This document shows, piece by piece, positions 22,514 through 32,810 of a DNA stretch of 64,000 nucleotides (the first letter of the stretch is position 1; every line of letters starts with the position of its first letter). Source of the stretch: Undaria pinnatifida (lineage: Eukaryota > Sar > Phaeophyceae > Laminariales > Alariaceae); assembly GCA_012845835.1 (NCBI GenBank), contig JABAKD010000018.1, forward strand, positions 2,920,229 to 2,984,228. Reading direction: 5' to 3'. A model generated the notes under the pieces. It did no database searches. It was not told where the DNA came from and saw only the letters and a program-made list of their open reading frames with translations. The position numbers and the translations under genes were made by a program.

Positions 22514-22613
22514 CTTGCATTCGTCACAGAAGCGTGTTCGGTTGGAGGCCTTGGAGTAAGACTGCTTGCAGATAGCACATCGCACGAAGTAGCTCTTCCG
22601 AATGCGCTGCGCC
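22514..22613 (-). CDS. Importin-alpha exon: last helix plus four-Cys zinc motif
   Basis: This 100-nt exon runs from acceptor GGACAG to donor GTCTGT and encodes core residues 488-521. It starts with RAQRIRKSYF, the counterpart of the family's final helix (…KASLIIEKYF-type). It continues into VRCAICKQSYSKASNRTRF and CDECK. The four cysteines (500, 503, 517, 520) form C-X2-C-X13-C-X2-C, spaced like a zinc ribbon or treble clef. Textbook importin-alphas end in an acidic tail with no such motif. The donor is not ideal. Reading through would add VCAVVRC and then a microsatellite-coded Val run, so splicing is more likely. Confidence 0.75.
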
Positions 22614-23698
22614 CTGTCCACCGTTTTTTACGGACAGTCAAAAGAAAAAGAAGAAAAGCATTGAGCAAAATTTCCAAACAAAAAAAAAAACTCACACACA
22701 CCAGGTATGCATGACATGAAAATAAAAAACGACCAAACATCAAACACATGGGAGGCGCGTGCCGTGTAAAAGATAATGACACTTGAGCACTTTTTGGCCA
22801 CAGTTTTTGCGGATAACGTAGCCTCCTCAACTGACGGACTACCAAAAAGAAAAAAAATCGGAATACCGCATGTGTGTTTTCACGACAAGAACAAAATGCT
22901 CGTACCAGTAGATTTTCAGAGGAGCACGGAACAAAAAAAAATAGAACGCAGCCACACTCATTGTCGAATTTTCGAGAGCCGGGGTGCACCAACAACTCTT
23001 AACAAAGAAAAAAAAACAAGATACAAAAAAAAACATGTAACTTTCTCTTTTCGCACAGAAATCCCAACGCTCCGATTTGATTTTTTTTCACTGTCGCCTT
23101 CCGGGCCTCCGATCCGCGCGCTCCCGCAGCTATTGGCCAAAGGGGTTGGTCATCGGGATGTATGTATCTATCATTCTACTCAAAAGCCAGTTAAATCGTT
23201 TTTTGGCACCGCAACCCCGACGTGGGGGTAAAAACCCTTGGGATTAGACTAGGATACTTTCAGGAGTACGAAATGGGTTCAAGGTTGAGGTATGGCATAC
23301 CCCCCCCCCCGTCCCCTCCTCGAACATCCTTCTTACGAGTATATAGGCCAACGAGTTCACTGGGGGCCGCCAGGGTTAACAGGACACGTTTCCAATGGCG
23401 ATTTCGGTCCATCACAAACATTCTGCGTAATGATGCAAAAAAAAGCTCGCATGGATGGACACAACTGTGGGTCGCAGGTACACTTTCTGCCGTGGCATAG
23501 TCCTATATCTTCTCTCGAAAAATTGTATGAACGGTAGTCGTTCCAGAGGTGCTGGGTATCGTGTCTTGTACTAAAAGTGGTCGTGGAGTCTCCGTACATT
23601 CTGGTGACAGAGAGAGACGGACAATTTCGTTTCCACAAAAACAAAATTGGTCAACAATGTTAGAATACAAGAACAGTACGACATATGCGAACACATAC

Positions 23699-23982
23699 CT
23701 CTTCGCGACCGCAGTATTCTTGTGAGTCTCAAGGAGCTCAATCTTCGTCGCCTGTAATAACGCCGCGTAAGGGTTTCCTCTCGGTGGCGGCTCCCCCCCC
23801 CCAGATGAGCCGTTTTGATTTTGATTGTGGTTCTGATTATGCTGCTGCCGCACTCCTTCGTGCTGCAGCAACAACCGTTGTTGCTGTTGCTGCTGTTGTA
23901 ATTGTTGTGGTCCGTGAGGACCCTGGACCACCCCACCCACGGCTTCTCCGACTATCAGTCGATACGCCTCCTTATCGCCCAC
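23699..23982 (-). CDS. Importin-alpha exon: C-terminal armadillo region with Gln/Asn-rich insert
   Basis: The 284-nt exon lies between acceptor TTCCCAG and donor GTATGT and codes for core residues 394-487. It opens with VGDKEAYRLIVGEAVGG. Next is an insert of about 45 residues rich in Gln, Asn and His, including seven Gln in a row, and then a Gly/Pro stretch. It closes with NPYAALLQATKIELLETHKN and TAVAK, matching the helix pair that follows armadillo repeat 9/10 (…GGLDKIE.LQ.HEN..VYKKA). The insert sits where other importin-alphas have a short linker. It ends in phase 2, which fits the next exon. Confidence 0.85.
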
Positions 23983-24099
23983 CTGGGAACCCCACGAAGC
24001 AACGCGAGAAAAAAAAACGAGGAAAAAAACAAGAATGTGATAAAAACAATGGATCACATCATAACCCAGACACCAGGGATACTTTTGCGTTTCGGGTTC

Positions 24100-24172
24100 T
24101 TCCAGTATTAATCCCGCCTGCAACTTCTCCGATTATCACGCGGTACGCCTCCTTATCGCCCACCCCGAACCC
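24100..24172 (-). pseudogene. Decayed copy of the 5' end of the exon at 23699-23982
   Basis: The minus-strand frame reads VGDKEAYRVIIGEVAGGI, against VGDKEAYRLIVGEAVGGV in the real exon about 150 bp downstream. At the junction the real TTCCCAG|GTGGGC has become TTCGGGGTGGGC, so the acceptor AG is lost. Similarity stops before the Gln-rich part. It is an exon-border duplication inside the intron. Confidence 0.75.
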
Positions 24173-24683
24173 CAAGAACCAAAAACGTAACGAAATTTGT
24201 GTTAAGGTCATTCCTAGGTAACGAAAAAATACGAGTCGCCCAACAGACAAAAAAAATTACTTGTTCGCGAATCATGACATTTGTCACGAATTACGACTTC
24301 GAAAGATTTAGGAAATTCCATAAAATTATGTCAAGATTAGCGACAAAAATCACGAGGCCCTTCGAGAAAGCAATGACCTGAGAACGCAAGGTTGGAAGGA
24401 ATGCCGCACCATCGCGGGAGACACAGGATCTGGGCCACACTCCAAGTTTGGGACTGGACGAAAGATACTAAATGAAAGAAAAAAATGGCGGAAAAGTTCA
24501 AGAACGAACTAGAACATGAAGATGGACACAAAGACGAGGAAAACAAAAGAACCATCAAAAGAACCGTCAAACGAAACTTCAAAATAACTCAAAACGAAAC
24601 ACAAAACAACAGAAAAAAGTGAGTAAAAGGAAGAAAAAATGGGGAGGGGGGGAGGGGGTCATCTGCCGCTCTCTCGATCGAAC

Positions 24684-24788
24684 CTGCAATATGCGCTCCA
24701 GGCCTTCGAGCGCCATCATCACCATGCTGCTTTGCTTCAGTAGCTCTCCCAGCACCTTGATTCCTCCTTCCTGTACTAGGTACTCGAT
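24684..24788 (-). CDS. Importin-alpha exon: armadillo repeat 9 region
   Basis: 105 nt, phase 0 at both ends, acceptor GACGCAG and donor GTTCGA. It codes for core residues 359-393, starting IEYLVQEGGIKVLGELLKQS and ending ALEGLERILQ. This matches the family pattern (QI.YLV..G.I.PL..LL......LD.L.NIL) of the ninth armadillo repeat. Confidence 0.9.
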
Positions 24789-24791
24789 CTG

Positions 24792-25300
24792 CGTCAACCA
24801 ATCAACGCCGAGGAGAGAGCGTCAACATTTCAACACCGACGAGATTAAGACCGGCAATTCCCAGGTTCGACAATTCTGGAGGGGAGGGGTCAAATAGCCT
24901 GTGCTTTGTAGATGGGCAAAAACTGGCGCTCGAACAGAAGCGTGTGGAGTTTCAAGAGATTTTTACTCGGATCTCGAAGAAAGTTGAAAAAATAAAACCT
25001 AAAAACGCCGAGGAGATAGCGCCAAACCAATGGACGCCGAGGAGACAGCGTCAACCAATCAGCACCGAGCAGAGAGCATCAACGACAGTCGGGGGCCAAC
25101 CAATGAACGCCGTCCATTCAGGGCAGTCTCGACGGCCATCGGGGAGTCAACCATTCAACGCGGGGAAGAGAGAAGAGAGAAACAACGACCATCGCGGGTC
25201 AACCCTTGAACGTCGACCATTCAAGGCAGGGCAGCGAGCGTCCACGACCATCGGGGATCAACCAACGAACGTCGTCCAATTAACGCCGAGCAACGATCGA
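24792..25300. repeat. Degenerate minisatellite next to the exon acceptor
   Basis: Words such as CAACCAATCAACGCCGAGGA, GAGAGCGTCAAC and ACCATCGGGG recur at about 33-60 bp. The array begins right at the intron side of the acceptor at 24789, and its first unit includes the acceptor flank. Confidence 0.6.
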
Positions 25301-25439
25301 CCACGACCATCCGGGATCCACCTATGAGCGTGTCCATTTCGTGGCGGGCAGAGAGAATCAACCATTGAGTTGGTAATCATCAAGCGTCGAGCAGAGCATG
25401 GCAACCATCGAGGGGCCAACCACCGAGAGAATACCACGG

Positions 25440-25730
25440 AGCATTGAGTAGTGTATAACACGGTATGGTAAAACATGGTACGATACTTCGAAGTAGGATA
25501 GTATTGTACAATATGGTACGACAAGATCGTACGTTATTGTATAGTATGGTACGGTGTGGCACGGTATGGTATAGTATGGTTCTGGTGAAATAAAATCTGG
25601 TGTAGTGAAATATAATATGGTGTGCTATAATAAAATATGGTACGGTATAGTATTGTGCAATGTGGTATCGAATGGTACATCATGGAATCGTACACCATGG
25701 TATGGTATGGTATGGTATGGTATGGTGTAC
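25440..25730. repeat. Degenerate ATGGT/ATGGTACGGT-type array
   Basis: TATGGTA and GTACGGTAT words repeat irregularly and become a clean (TATGG)n run at 25696-25725, ending exactly at the donor site of the exon at 25731. Confidence 0.75.
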
Positions 25731-25819
25731 CTGGTGATCGGAGCCGCAGCTGGTGGCGTTGAGCACGGCCCAGCTAGCCTCGCTCCGAACCTCCGGATCG
25801 GCCCCTCCGCTGTTGGGAT
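25731..25819 (-). CDS. Importin-alpha exon: armadillo repeat 8 region
   Basis: 89 nt, acceptor TTAG, donor GTACAC, core residues 329-358. It reads PNSGGADPEVRSEASWAVLN then ATSCGSDHQ. Trp345 and Asn349 match the W...N pair of the minor NLS-binding site (family WA.SNATSGG). The first two bases complete the codon for Asp329. Confidence 0.9.
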
Positions 25820-26177
25820 CTAACACAAAAAAAACAAAAAACAAGTACAGTAGCGAGCAAGAAGCCCTTAACAACTACCAGAGATATACATAGCTTGAGT
25901 ATGAGATCGTCCAACGGGGTGAGCGACGGCATCCACCAGGGCCGTCTCTTGCAGCACAGTACATACCCGCCTGGCTCCATTGCAACGAACATTGGCAGAC
26001 CCTAAGCAACAACCCAACAACAGCTATATCCCCCCAATCCCCTCTCAAGCATGCCTTCATGCCTTCACATCTTCACATCTCCGGGCATGTGTCCACATCT
26101 CTGCATGTCTCTGTGCATATATGTCAGCACATGCCTGGTAGATACAAAAGTCTATTTTCCGCCCGTAGTCAATGCTT

Positions 26178-26235
26178 GCATACCTGGAGGACGCGTCCGC
26201 CGAGAAGGCGTTATTAACAGCTCGACAAGGAAGCA
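26178..26235 (-). pseudogene. Decayed copy of the 3' end and donor of the exon at 26748
   Basis: On the plus strand it reads CATACCTGGAGGACGCGTCC, then CGCCGAGAAGGCG and AGCTCGACAAGGAAG, against CGTACCTGCAGGATCCGCCG, GCTGGGAGGACG and AGCTCGACAAGGGAAGG at the real exon. It covers the last 45 or so coding bases plus the donor. Confidence 0.65.
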
Positions 26236-26413
26236 TCTAAACAAACACAACTGAAAAAACGTATCTTCATCTCTGTGGACATATCCGCATCTTTGCAACA
26301 CGCAGGTATCCACATCTATCCAGCAATCATACCTCCTCAACTCCGCACACACCTCTGCATATCTCTTATCTGCACATATACATGGAACATCTCAACATCT
26401 GCTCGCAGTTAGT

Positions 26414-26490
26414 GCGTGCCTGCAGAGCACCCGCCGGCTGAGAGGGTAGCTAGCTTGACAAGGGAAGGAAAGGCGACACCTCCGAGAACA
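26414..26490 (-). pseudogene. Second decayed copy of the 3' end of the exon at 26748
   Basis: It carries GTGCCTGCAGAGCACCCGCC, GGCTGAGAGGG and AGCTTGACAAGGGAAGG, closer to the real exon than the copy at 26178. The donor GT is changed (GTGCCTG on plus, so CAGGCAC on minus), so it is unlikely to be used. Confidence 0.7.
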
Positions 26491-26747
26491 TCCATCTTTA
26501 CATCTCATCCCTGGACATACCTATCTCCGCGCTGTCGCTACCATGGAAACTGAAGGATACGCCAGCATGACAATACGTGGAAGCGCGGTGAGCTTAAGCT
26601 TTCGTTTTCTCCATCCGCCTGAGGATGTTCAACAAAAAGAATAAAAAATCTCCGAACTCCCTTTCAAGCACGCCTGCGCATTATTTCCACTGTCCGCAAA
26701 TACACATGGAACCTCTTCGTATGTTCTCCCTCGTCGTTTAAGCGTAC

Positions 26748-26868
26748 CTGCAGGATCCGCCGGCTGGGAGGACGCCAGCTCGACAAGGGAAGGCAGGGCG
26801 CCACTGTCTAGGACCGTCTGGATCTGCTCCACGGTGCCCGCCGCGATGTTGCTTAACGTCCAACACGC
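26748..26868 (-). CDS. Importin-alpha exon: armadillo repeat 7 region
   Basis: 121 nt, acceptor AAACAG, donor GTACGC, core residues 289-328 plus one base. It begins ACWTLSNIAAGTVEQIQTVL and goes on DSGALPSLVELASSQPADPA. Trp291 and Asn295 are the W...N pair of armadillo repeat 7 (family EA.WT.SNI.AG...QIQ.V...G..P.L). Partial copies of this exon lie on both sides, at 26178, 26414 and 26936. Confidence 0.92.
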
Positions 26869-26935
26869 CTGTTTATTGATCAGTTCGCCAGTAGGAACGG
26901 TTCAAGTTTTCAGCATTTGTGTCGCGCAAGGCTAT

Positions 26936-27035
26936 CGCATACCAGGTACATTTCGTGGGGAAGCAAGGCGCCACTGTCGAGGACGTGCTCCGCGGTGCCT
27001 GCATCGATGCCGCTCACAAGTCCAACACGACTGAT
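26936..27035 (-). pseudogene. Decayed copy of the 5' two-thirds of the exon at 26748
   Basis: It shares GGCGCCACTGTC(G/T)AGGAC, the GCTCC(A/G)CGGTGCC block and AAGTCCAACACG with the real exon. The acceptor AG is kept, but the frame is lost after Ser-Cys-Trp-Thr by small indels. It lies upstream of the real exon in gene order, whereas the other two copies lie downstream. Confidence 0.7.
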
Positions 27036-27299
27036 TGTCTAAAAATCGGTTTGCCCGTAGGAGCGGTGGATCGGTTGGCCAATAGGAACGCCGGATCGGT
27101 TGGCCAATAGGAACGGTGAATCGGTTGGCCAAACAAGAACGGCGGGTCGGCGGGCCAACAGGGACGGACGGTCGGTTAGCCAACAGGAACGATGAATCTG
27201 TTGGCCTATAGGAATGGTGGGACTTGAACGCTATGCTGTCGAGTTATAGATACAAGACGCTACAAATTCGAAAAGCCAAAATCTCAAGGAACGGGTCAG

Positions 27300-27500
27300 G
27301 TCATGACCCGTGACATACAAGTCATGTGGGTACGGGTCATGTGGATACGGGTCATGGGGGTACGGGTCAGGTGGATACGGATCATGTGGGTACGGGTCGT
27401 TGGGATACGGGCCATGTGGATGGGAATCATGTGGATACGGGTCCTGTGGATACGGGTCATGTGGATGCAAATCATGTGGGTACGGGTCATGTGGCGGATC
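27300..27500. repeat. 15-bp tandem repeat (TACGGGTCATGTGGA)
   Basis: About 13 units with single-base changes. The 15-bp period keeps all six frames open and yields repetitive peptides, which are not genes. Confidence 0.9.
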
Positions 27501-27948
27501 GGGTCAACTAACCGTGAGATTATTACCTGCTTGCTGTAACCGCTGCGGGCGCGGGCTATGGCCGGGGAGGCACCAAAGCTATCTGAGGATTCTGAAAGAA
27601 GCCGTATAACTACTCAGTCAGCCGACAAGCGATTTCGAGCAAAACGTAAGTCAAGCCCAACACACAATCCCATGGGCTATATGACGGAGATCCATTGTCA
27701 AAATGATGAAATACAAAAGAATGGGAGCGGGGGCGGGGGTGGGAGGGGGAGGGGGAGGGGTACGCCTTTTTGGGAGGGATGCCCCCGTTTGCTGTCCCAT
27801 TCCCCAATATCTATTAGTAGTTGCCTGGTGAGCGCACTACAGTCTCAGACGCACAAAAAGTGGTGACCAAGGGAGCACGTTTCTCCTTTTCGAACCCCAC
27901 ACACCTCTTTTCGAACGCCAAAAACCGGGGTGGTGGGGGGGGGAGGGG

Positions 27949-29690
27949 TACTCATTTGTTGCTGGGCTTAGCCATTTGACCATTGACCACGCATCCCTTT
28001 CGAGACGGAGCACCGTTCCTACTCCTAATCGACACCTCCAACATTTGGGCGCTCACTACGCTTCTTCAATATGTTGCATTGAAACTGTTTGCTTATTCTA
28101 TCCCCGTCCTGTTTCGCCGTCTGCGGCAACCGTCCATGTCCTAGGATAGCGATCGTTTCCTCGCTACTCTCTAGTCTACCAAACTCTTCCATGTCAAGAT
28201 AAATCTCATTTCCTCATCTCCTCTAACGCATCCCGTTCCTCCTTGTATATTTCACATTCTCCTACTATGTGAGTCCTACTCTATTGTGCCACACGGGCAC
28301 ATATTTGTAGCCACGTCCTCCTCCTCCCCACTACTGGTATACCAGGAATCTCTTTCTTTCTGGTAGGTCCAGGTCCCGAACGCGAAATCGCAGTTTCAGC
28401 CTTTTCGCGTATTCCATTGGGCCGTGCAGAAACGTTTTCACTCCAATATTTTTCCTCGACCCCCTGCATATCTCTTCTCTTGTTTCACCTTATTTCTCAG
28501 CGCTAGCATTTCCATTTCTTCTATTCTTTCTTTCACTTCTGTCTTGTACCCACCGAATTTCTCTACAGACAGTACCTCTGCTTGGTCTCCCCCTAAATCC
28601 TTCCATACTTTCTCGACTACGTTATCCCATCTTATTCCAGCTCGCCCTTTTGTTGTTTTCTCCCATACAGCCTTATCAGCTATGGCTGGCAACCCCTTTT
28701 CCGGCATACCCCTTACTTTATATTGCCGTTTCAACTTTATCACGTCTCTCATTTGTGGTAAGTAGGTTTATTGCCCGTTTTGCTCTTAATGCTGTGTTAT
28801 TCGTCGTACTTGAGCATCCTAGCATATTTTTAGCTGCTGCCATCTGCACTGTTCCCAGCTGTTTTACGAACTTCGCGTTCCCTTCCCATACTTGTGCATA
28901 CTCTAACTTGGTACAATCACATCAATTCAGAATACATATTTTAATCCTAGTGTCAAGGTGCGGGTCTGTTGGGACCGCATCCATCTTGCCTACTTGTGAT
29001 TTACCCTTTCCTATTGCTTTCGCTATGTGTGCATCCCAAGAGCAGTCCTTTGAGATGTCTACGCCAAGGTACGTACACTGGTCTACGATCGTTGGTTAAT
29101 CTTCTCCCCACTTCCATTTGAAATTTACCTATCTTCGCTACATACAACTCGTACTGCGATCCTATTGTCAAGGTGCGGGTCTGTTAGGATCGCATCCATC
29201 TTGCCTAATCGCGATTTACCCTTTCCTAATACTTCCGCTATGTGTGCATCGCAAGAGCAGTCCTTGAGATATCTACGCCAAGGTACGTACACTGGTCTGC
29301 GACCGGTGGTACATCTTCTCCCCACTTCCATTTGAAATTTACATATCTTCGCTACATACAACTCGTACTGCGATCCTATTGTCAACGTGCGGGTCTGTTA
29401 GGATCGCATCCATCTTGCCTTGAATTGCGATTCACCCTTTCCTAATACTTCCGCTATGTGTGCATCCCAAGAGCAGTCCTTTGATATATCTACGCCAAGG
29501 CACGTACACTGGTCTACGATCGGTAGTTCATCTCCCCACTTCCACTTGTGTTCTACCGCATCCACCTTATCTTCGTTACACACAACTAAACGTGCGCGGT
29601 TCGCGGTCGCTCTCAATTTCCTAGTGTACTCTAGTGCTTTCTCTATCGGTTTCTGCAATCCTTCGGGCGTGTTTCTGATATCCCCACGAA
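27949..29690 (-). mobile_element. LINE (non-LTR retrotransposon) 3' fragment with internal triplication
   Basis: On the minus strand, 29660-29400 encodes NRARLVVCNEDKVDAVEHKW followed by KWGDELPIVDQCTCLGVDIS and KDCSWDAHIAEVLGKG. This is the post-thumb region typical of LINE reverse transcriptases (…YLG..I..D..W..HI..). A segment of about 215 bp starting TGTCAA(G/C)GTGCGGGTCTGTT is present three times (28951, 29166, 29380). Near 28260-28330 the frame reads SRTHIVGECEIYKEER, the C-terminal C-H-C motif of the family. A second, 5'-truncated copy is at 42290-42735. It lies in an importin-alpha intron, antisense to nothing and in the gene's own orientation. Confidence 0.8.
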
Positions 29691-29927
29691 ATCATCCGAA
29701 AACATCAACACCCCGACACCACATCTTCCCCAACCGGGGGTGCGGCGGGGGGGGTTACTGAAACCAAGTTGGAAAAAATGAAATAAAACCGTCGTTTTCT
29801 CGACACGTACAGCAATCCCAACGCTCCGATTTGTTCTTCATTTCGACCATTCTGGGAGATCGGCGTCCGGAAAACCAATCCGAGCGCGCTCTCCTGCGGT
29901 AACATAGGAGAGCTCGACTAAAAGGTA

Positions 29928-30047
29928 TACCTGGTATATATATATATATATTATAAAAATTAAAATACACTCCAGCTGTGAGATCGAAGATTTTGTCGAA
30001 ACTCATATTTGCAAGCTGTGTGTGATACTCCGATCGCGCGTATTACG
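29928..30047 (+). repeat. Dispersed repeat family R5, copy 1
   Basis: ATACCTGGTATATATATA leads into AATACACTCCAGCTGTGAGA and then TCGAAGATTTTGTCGAAACTC, TTGCAAGCTGTGTG and ATACTCCGATCGCGCG. It is nearly identical to 35048-35135. More diverged copies lie at 37257-37350 and 52695-52860, and a cut-off copy ends the window. Confidence 0.75.
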
Positions 30048-30811
30048 GGTTGTGTGTCCTCATTAAGGATATACGTCGGCGACTCCCCTTGCAACTACAG
30101 TGTAGCTATCAGGGTCAACATGGTGATGTATATATAATTTCTGCGTGTAGCTTCGTTCTGTTAGCAATGAATGTCCGTACTAGATATCTAACGAAATAGA
30201 TCAATACAACAAAGCTGAACGACGGACGAGAAACCATGGATTTGGCAACAACTGTATCTATCGTGTAGGCCTTATGATCGGATTCTCGAAACTCGAATTT
30301 TCTCGCGGCTGAATTCCTTTCTACGGACGCTTTCTTCGAAGATCGGCTTCGGGGCCCCGCCGCCCTTCCCTGTGAGACGCCCCCCTCGCCGTGAACGCCT
30401 ACATAGGCCTAGAGAGAGAAGCAAGAAGTAGGCTCGATCTTGTATTTTGGGCGGCATTCTCGAGCTTTCCATTGACTCTTGACAAGAGAGGTTTGTACAA
30501 AAAACATGGCATTACGAAGAACAAACTATAATCTTGTTGGAGCTGGTGGGCGTTAATACTTGCTCACTTGCTCGGGTACTTGCCTCGTGGCTCACGAGTG
30601 CCTGGTACGAGGAGCGAACGCTTGTGCTCTCTCTCTCAAGCAAGCATGCGACGCCCCCGGGACACCAAGCAAACCAAAATCCCGAACGGCCAGCTTGCAG
30701 AAAAAAGAAAACCATGCATCGATCCAAGGATACTGGGTAAGCAACTCAGTTCAGGAGCTCCGTCAGCGAGAGATCTGGTTGGCCTACAAAAAGCACGACT
30801 CCGCGACGCAC

Positions 30812-30962
30812 CTCCTTCTGAATCTCGCGGTTACTGTGCGCGATGAGTTGTTGGAGGTACGGAACGGCTCCTGCGTCTATGATGTGCTGCGTGTAGTCCT
30901 TATCGTCCTCCGCGCACACGATGTTGCCGATCGTTCGCAGCGCTGGTTTCGTCACGCGCCAG
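30812..30962 (-). CDS. Importin-alpha exon: armadillo repeat 6 region
   Basis: 151 nt, acceptor GCGGCAG, donor GTGCGT, core residues 238-288. It reads WRVTKPALRTIGNIVCAEDD, KDYTQHIIDAGAVPYLQQLI and AHSNREIQKE. Arg247 and Asn251 take the place of the W...N pair, as usual for repeat 6 (family TPALRA.GNIVTG.D.QTQ.V...GAL). The exon ends phase 0 with the Lys-Glu that always precedes A.WT.SNI. Confidence 0.95.
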
Positions 30963-31587
30963 CTGCCGCGGTTGCGACAAGATGATAATGATGGTGATCA
31001 AACGGGAGGCGGGGGGGGGGGGGTAGGGTAGAAGGGAGACGAGAAGTGGGGGGGGGGGAGATAATAGGAGGAGGAGGGAGGGTTGGGGAGGGGAGAGAAG
31101 GGAGAGGAGTAGGAGGGGGGAAAGGAAGGTGGAGAGGGGGGGGTGTATAAGAAGAGAAGCCGGGCCAAACCAACAAAACCACGTCAACGCCAAAACTACC
31201 ACCGATAAACCGAAACAACGTAAAACACACACAACAGCACCACCAAGCCAACACCACTTTAAATTACTGCGGAAGGTGGACGTCAGTAACATTCTGGCAA
31301 TACCAGGGTCGCTCGGAATGTCATCAGAAAATTACCATATTGGATACAGCTTGATCGAACGGTATCGAACAATGTCACAACAATATCACCAGCAAAACCA
31401 ACGCACCAAATCAACAACAAACCCCACAACACCCTAACCAAAACGAACTAAACAAAAAATAAACAAAGAAAATGAGAACACCCCACCTTCGTGTCAACAC
31501 CAAAAACCCACAAATCAGAACCAAACCCACGCCCAAAAACAGGCTAAACCAAACACAGCAAAAGAAATGTACGCAACCTGCTCGTAC

Positions 31588-31698
31588 CTTCGATGGGTGA
31601 GGAGCTCAACCAGGCGCCAGCAGATATCCGCGTCCACGACCGCTCGGATGTGGGTTGACAACCCGTCACACAGGTGGCTCAGCGCCCAGCAAGTATGA
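31588..31698 (-). CDS. Importin-alpha exon: armadillo repeat 5 region
   Basis: 111 nt, acceptor CATGGCAG, donor GTACGA, core residues 201-238. It reads HTCWALSHLCDGLSTHIRAV then VDADICWRLVELLTHR. Trp205 pairs with His209, where most family members have Tyr (CWA.SYL.DG). Ser201 and Ser238 are both encoded across splice junctions. Confidence 0.93.
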
Positions 31699-32617
31699 CT
31701 GCCATGGCGGTAGCGCAACAGCAACGGCACACGTCGGCGCGGCAGAGCACAACGCGTTAACGCTAGGGATGCGAGTTGACTAAATTTCACGAGTATTTAC
31801 AGGTTGGGTGGTGAGAAAAGTCGATCGTAGCGGTAAATACCTGGCCAACTGAAGGTAATCGCGCTCGACTACGTGTAACAACTGTCGTCAACAGCGTGAG
31901 CATTGGTGGGAAGCAGGAAAGTCCAAACCCTTCACCCGACCCAACCCAAGCTAACCCAACCCAACCCAACTCAACGCAATGCAGTAAAATTCCTTTGCTG
32001 CCACTGGCCGCTGGTGTGCGCGCGTCCCAAAAAGGGGGGAGAAAAAAAAAGAAGAGAGTTTTTATGGGATATCGGATTGTCGTGTAGTCAGCGACATATA
32101 CCATAGTCAGCCAAGTCATTCCTAGCCCACGAGAATATAAAAAGGAATTCAATGCGTCGGCGTGTGCGAAACAGCAACAACATGGACGGATGCAACACAC
32201 AGAAAGCCTCACACGCGATACCATCCCGTTTACTTCATATACCGCATCGACAAAAACCCGCAAAAAGTTACATAGCGCCGCCGAATACCACCGATAGGTT
32301 ATACGACTCGACAAAAAATCCGCAAAAGTTACATAGCGCCGAACATATACATAGCGCCGAACATACCACCGATAGGTCATACGACTCGACAAAAAATCCA
32401 CAAAACAGCGATACCCAGTACATCGAAACGTGTGTGGCTTGTCGCGGTAGCACAACCACCACCACATCGGCGCGACAGACAAAACAAACCGCCGAAAGAC
32501 AGGGGGGCTGTGAGTGGGGTTCACGGCTGGGCTGCTAGTTGAATGGACACTTCCAACACCACCAGCGGGGGGCATACGGTACTAAACAGAGACATGGTTA
32601 GCAAAAAATAGGGGTAT

Positions 32618-32668
32618 ATCTAGGTTAGTGTAGTGATCGTGGGTTCGAATCCCTGGGGTCCCCCGCCC
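32618..32668 (+). other. tRNA-like fragment with a box B
   Basis: GTGGGTTCGAATCCCTGGGG is a good T-arm/box-B sequence, and TAGGTTAGTGTAGTG stands where a box A might be. The distance is too short for a full cloverleaf, so it is more likely the head of a decayed SINE than a tRNA gene. Confidence 0.4.
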
Positions 32669-32810
32669 CCGCAGTGGTTTTACTAGTCGAGTGGTGCTGT
32701 ACGTTGGCTGGACTTCCCAGTTAAACAGCTAGTCACGCATATCAGGCGTGTTCACGGGTCGGGTCGCCTCTTGCGGGTCGGGTCGGGTCAGCGTGATCCG
32801 AACCGCCCCG

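Noticed and set aside
22181..22621. Read-through of the zinc-motif exon into a 146-codon product
   Set aside because: It would encode a poly-Val tract from the (CAA)n microsatellite. A usable donor (GTCTGT) sits exactly after CDECK and in phase with a downstream exon.
27300..27500. Repeat protein gene
   Set aside because: A 15-bp period with all frames open, inside an intron, with no start or splice support.
32618..32668. Functional tRNA gene
   Set aside because: Only the T-arm is convincing. The distance to any box A is too short, and no complete acceptor, D and anticodon stems can be drawn.
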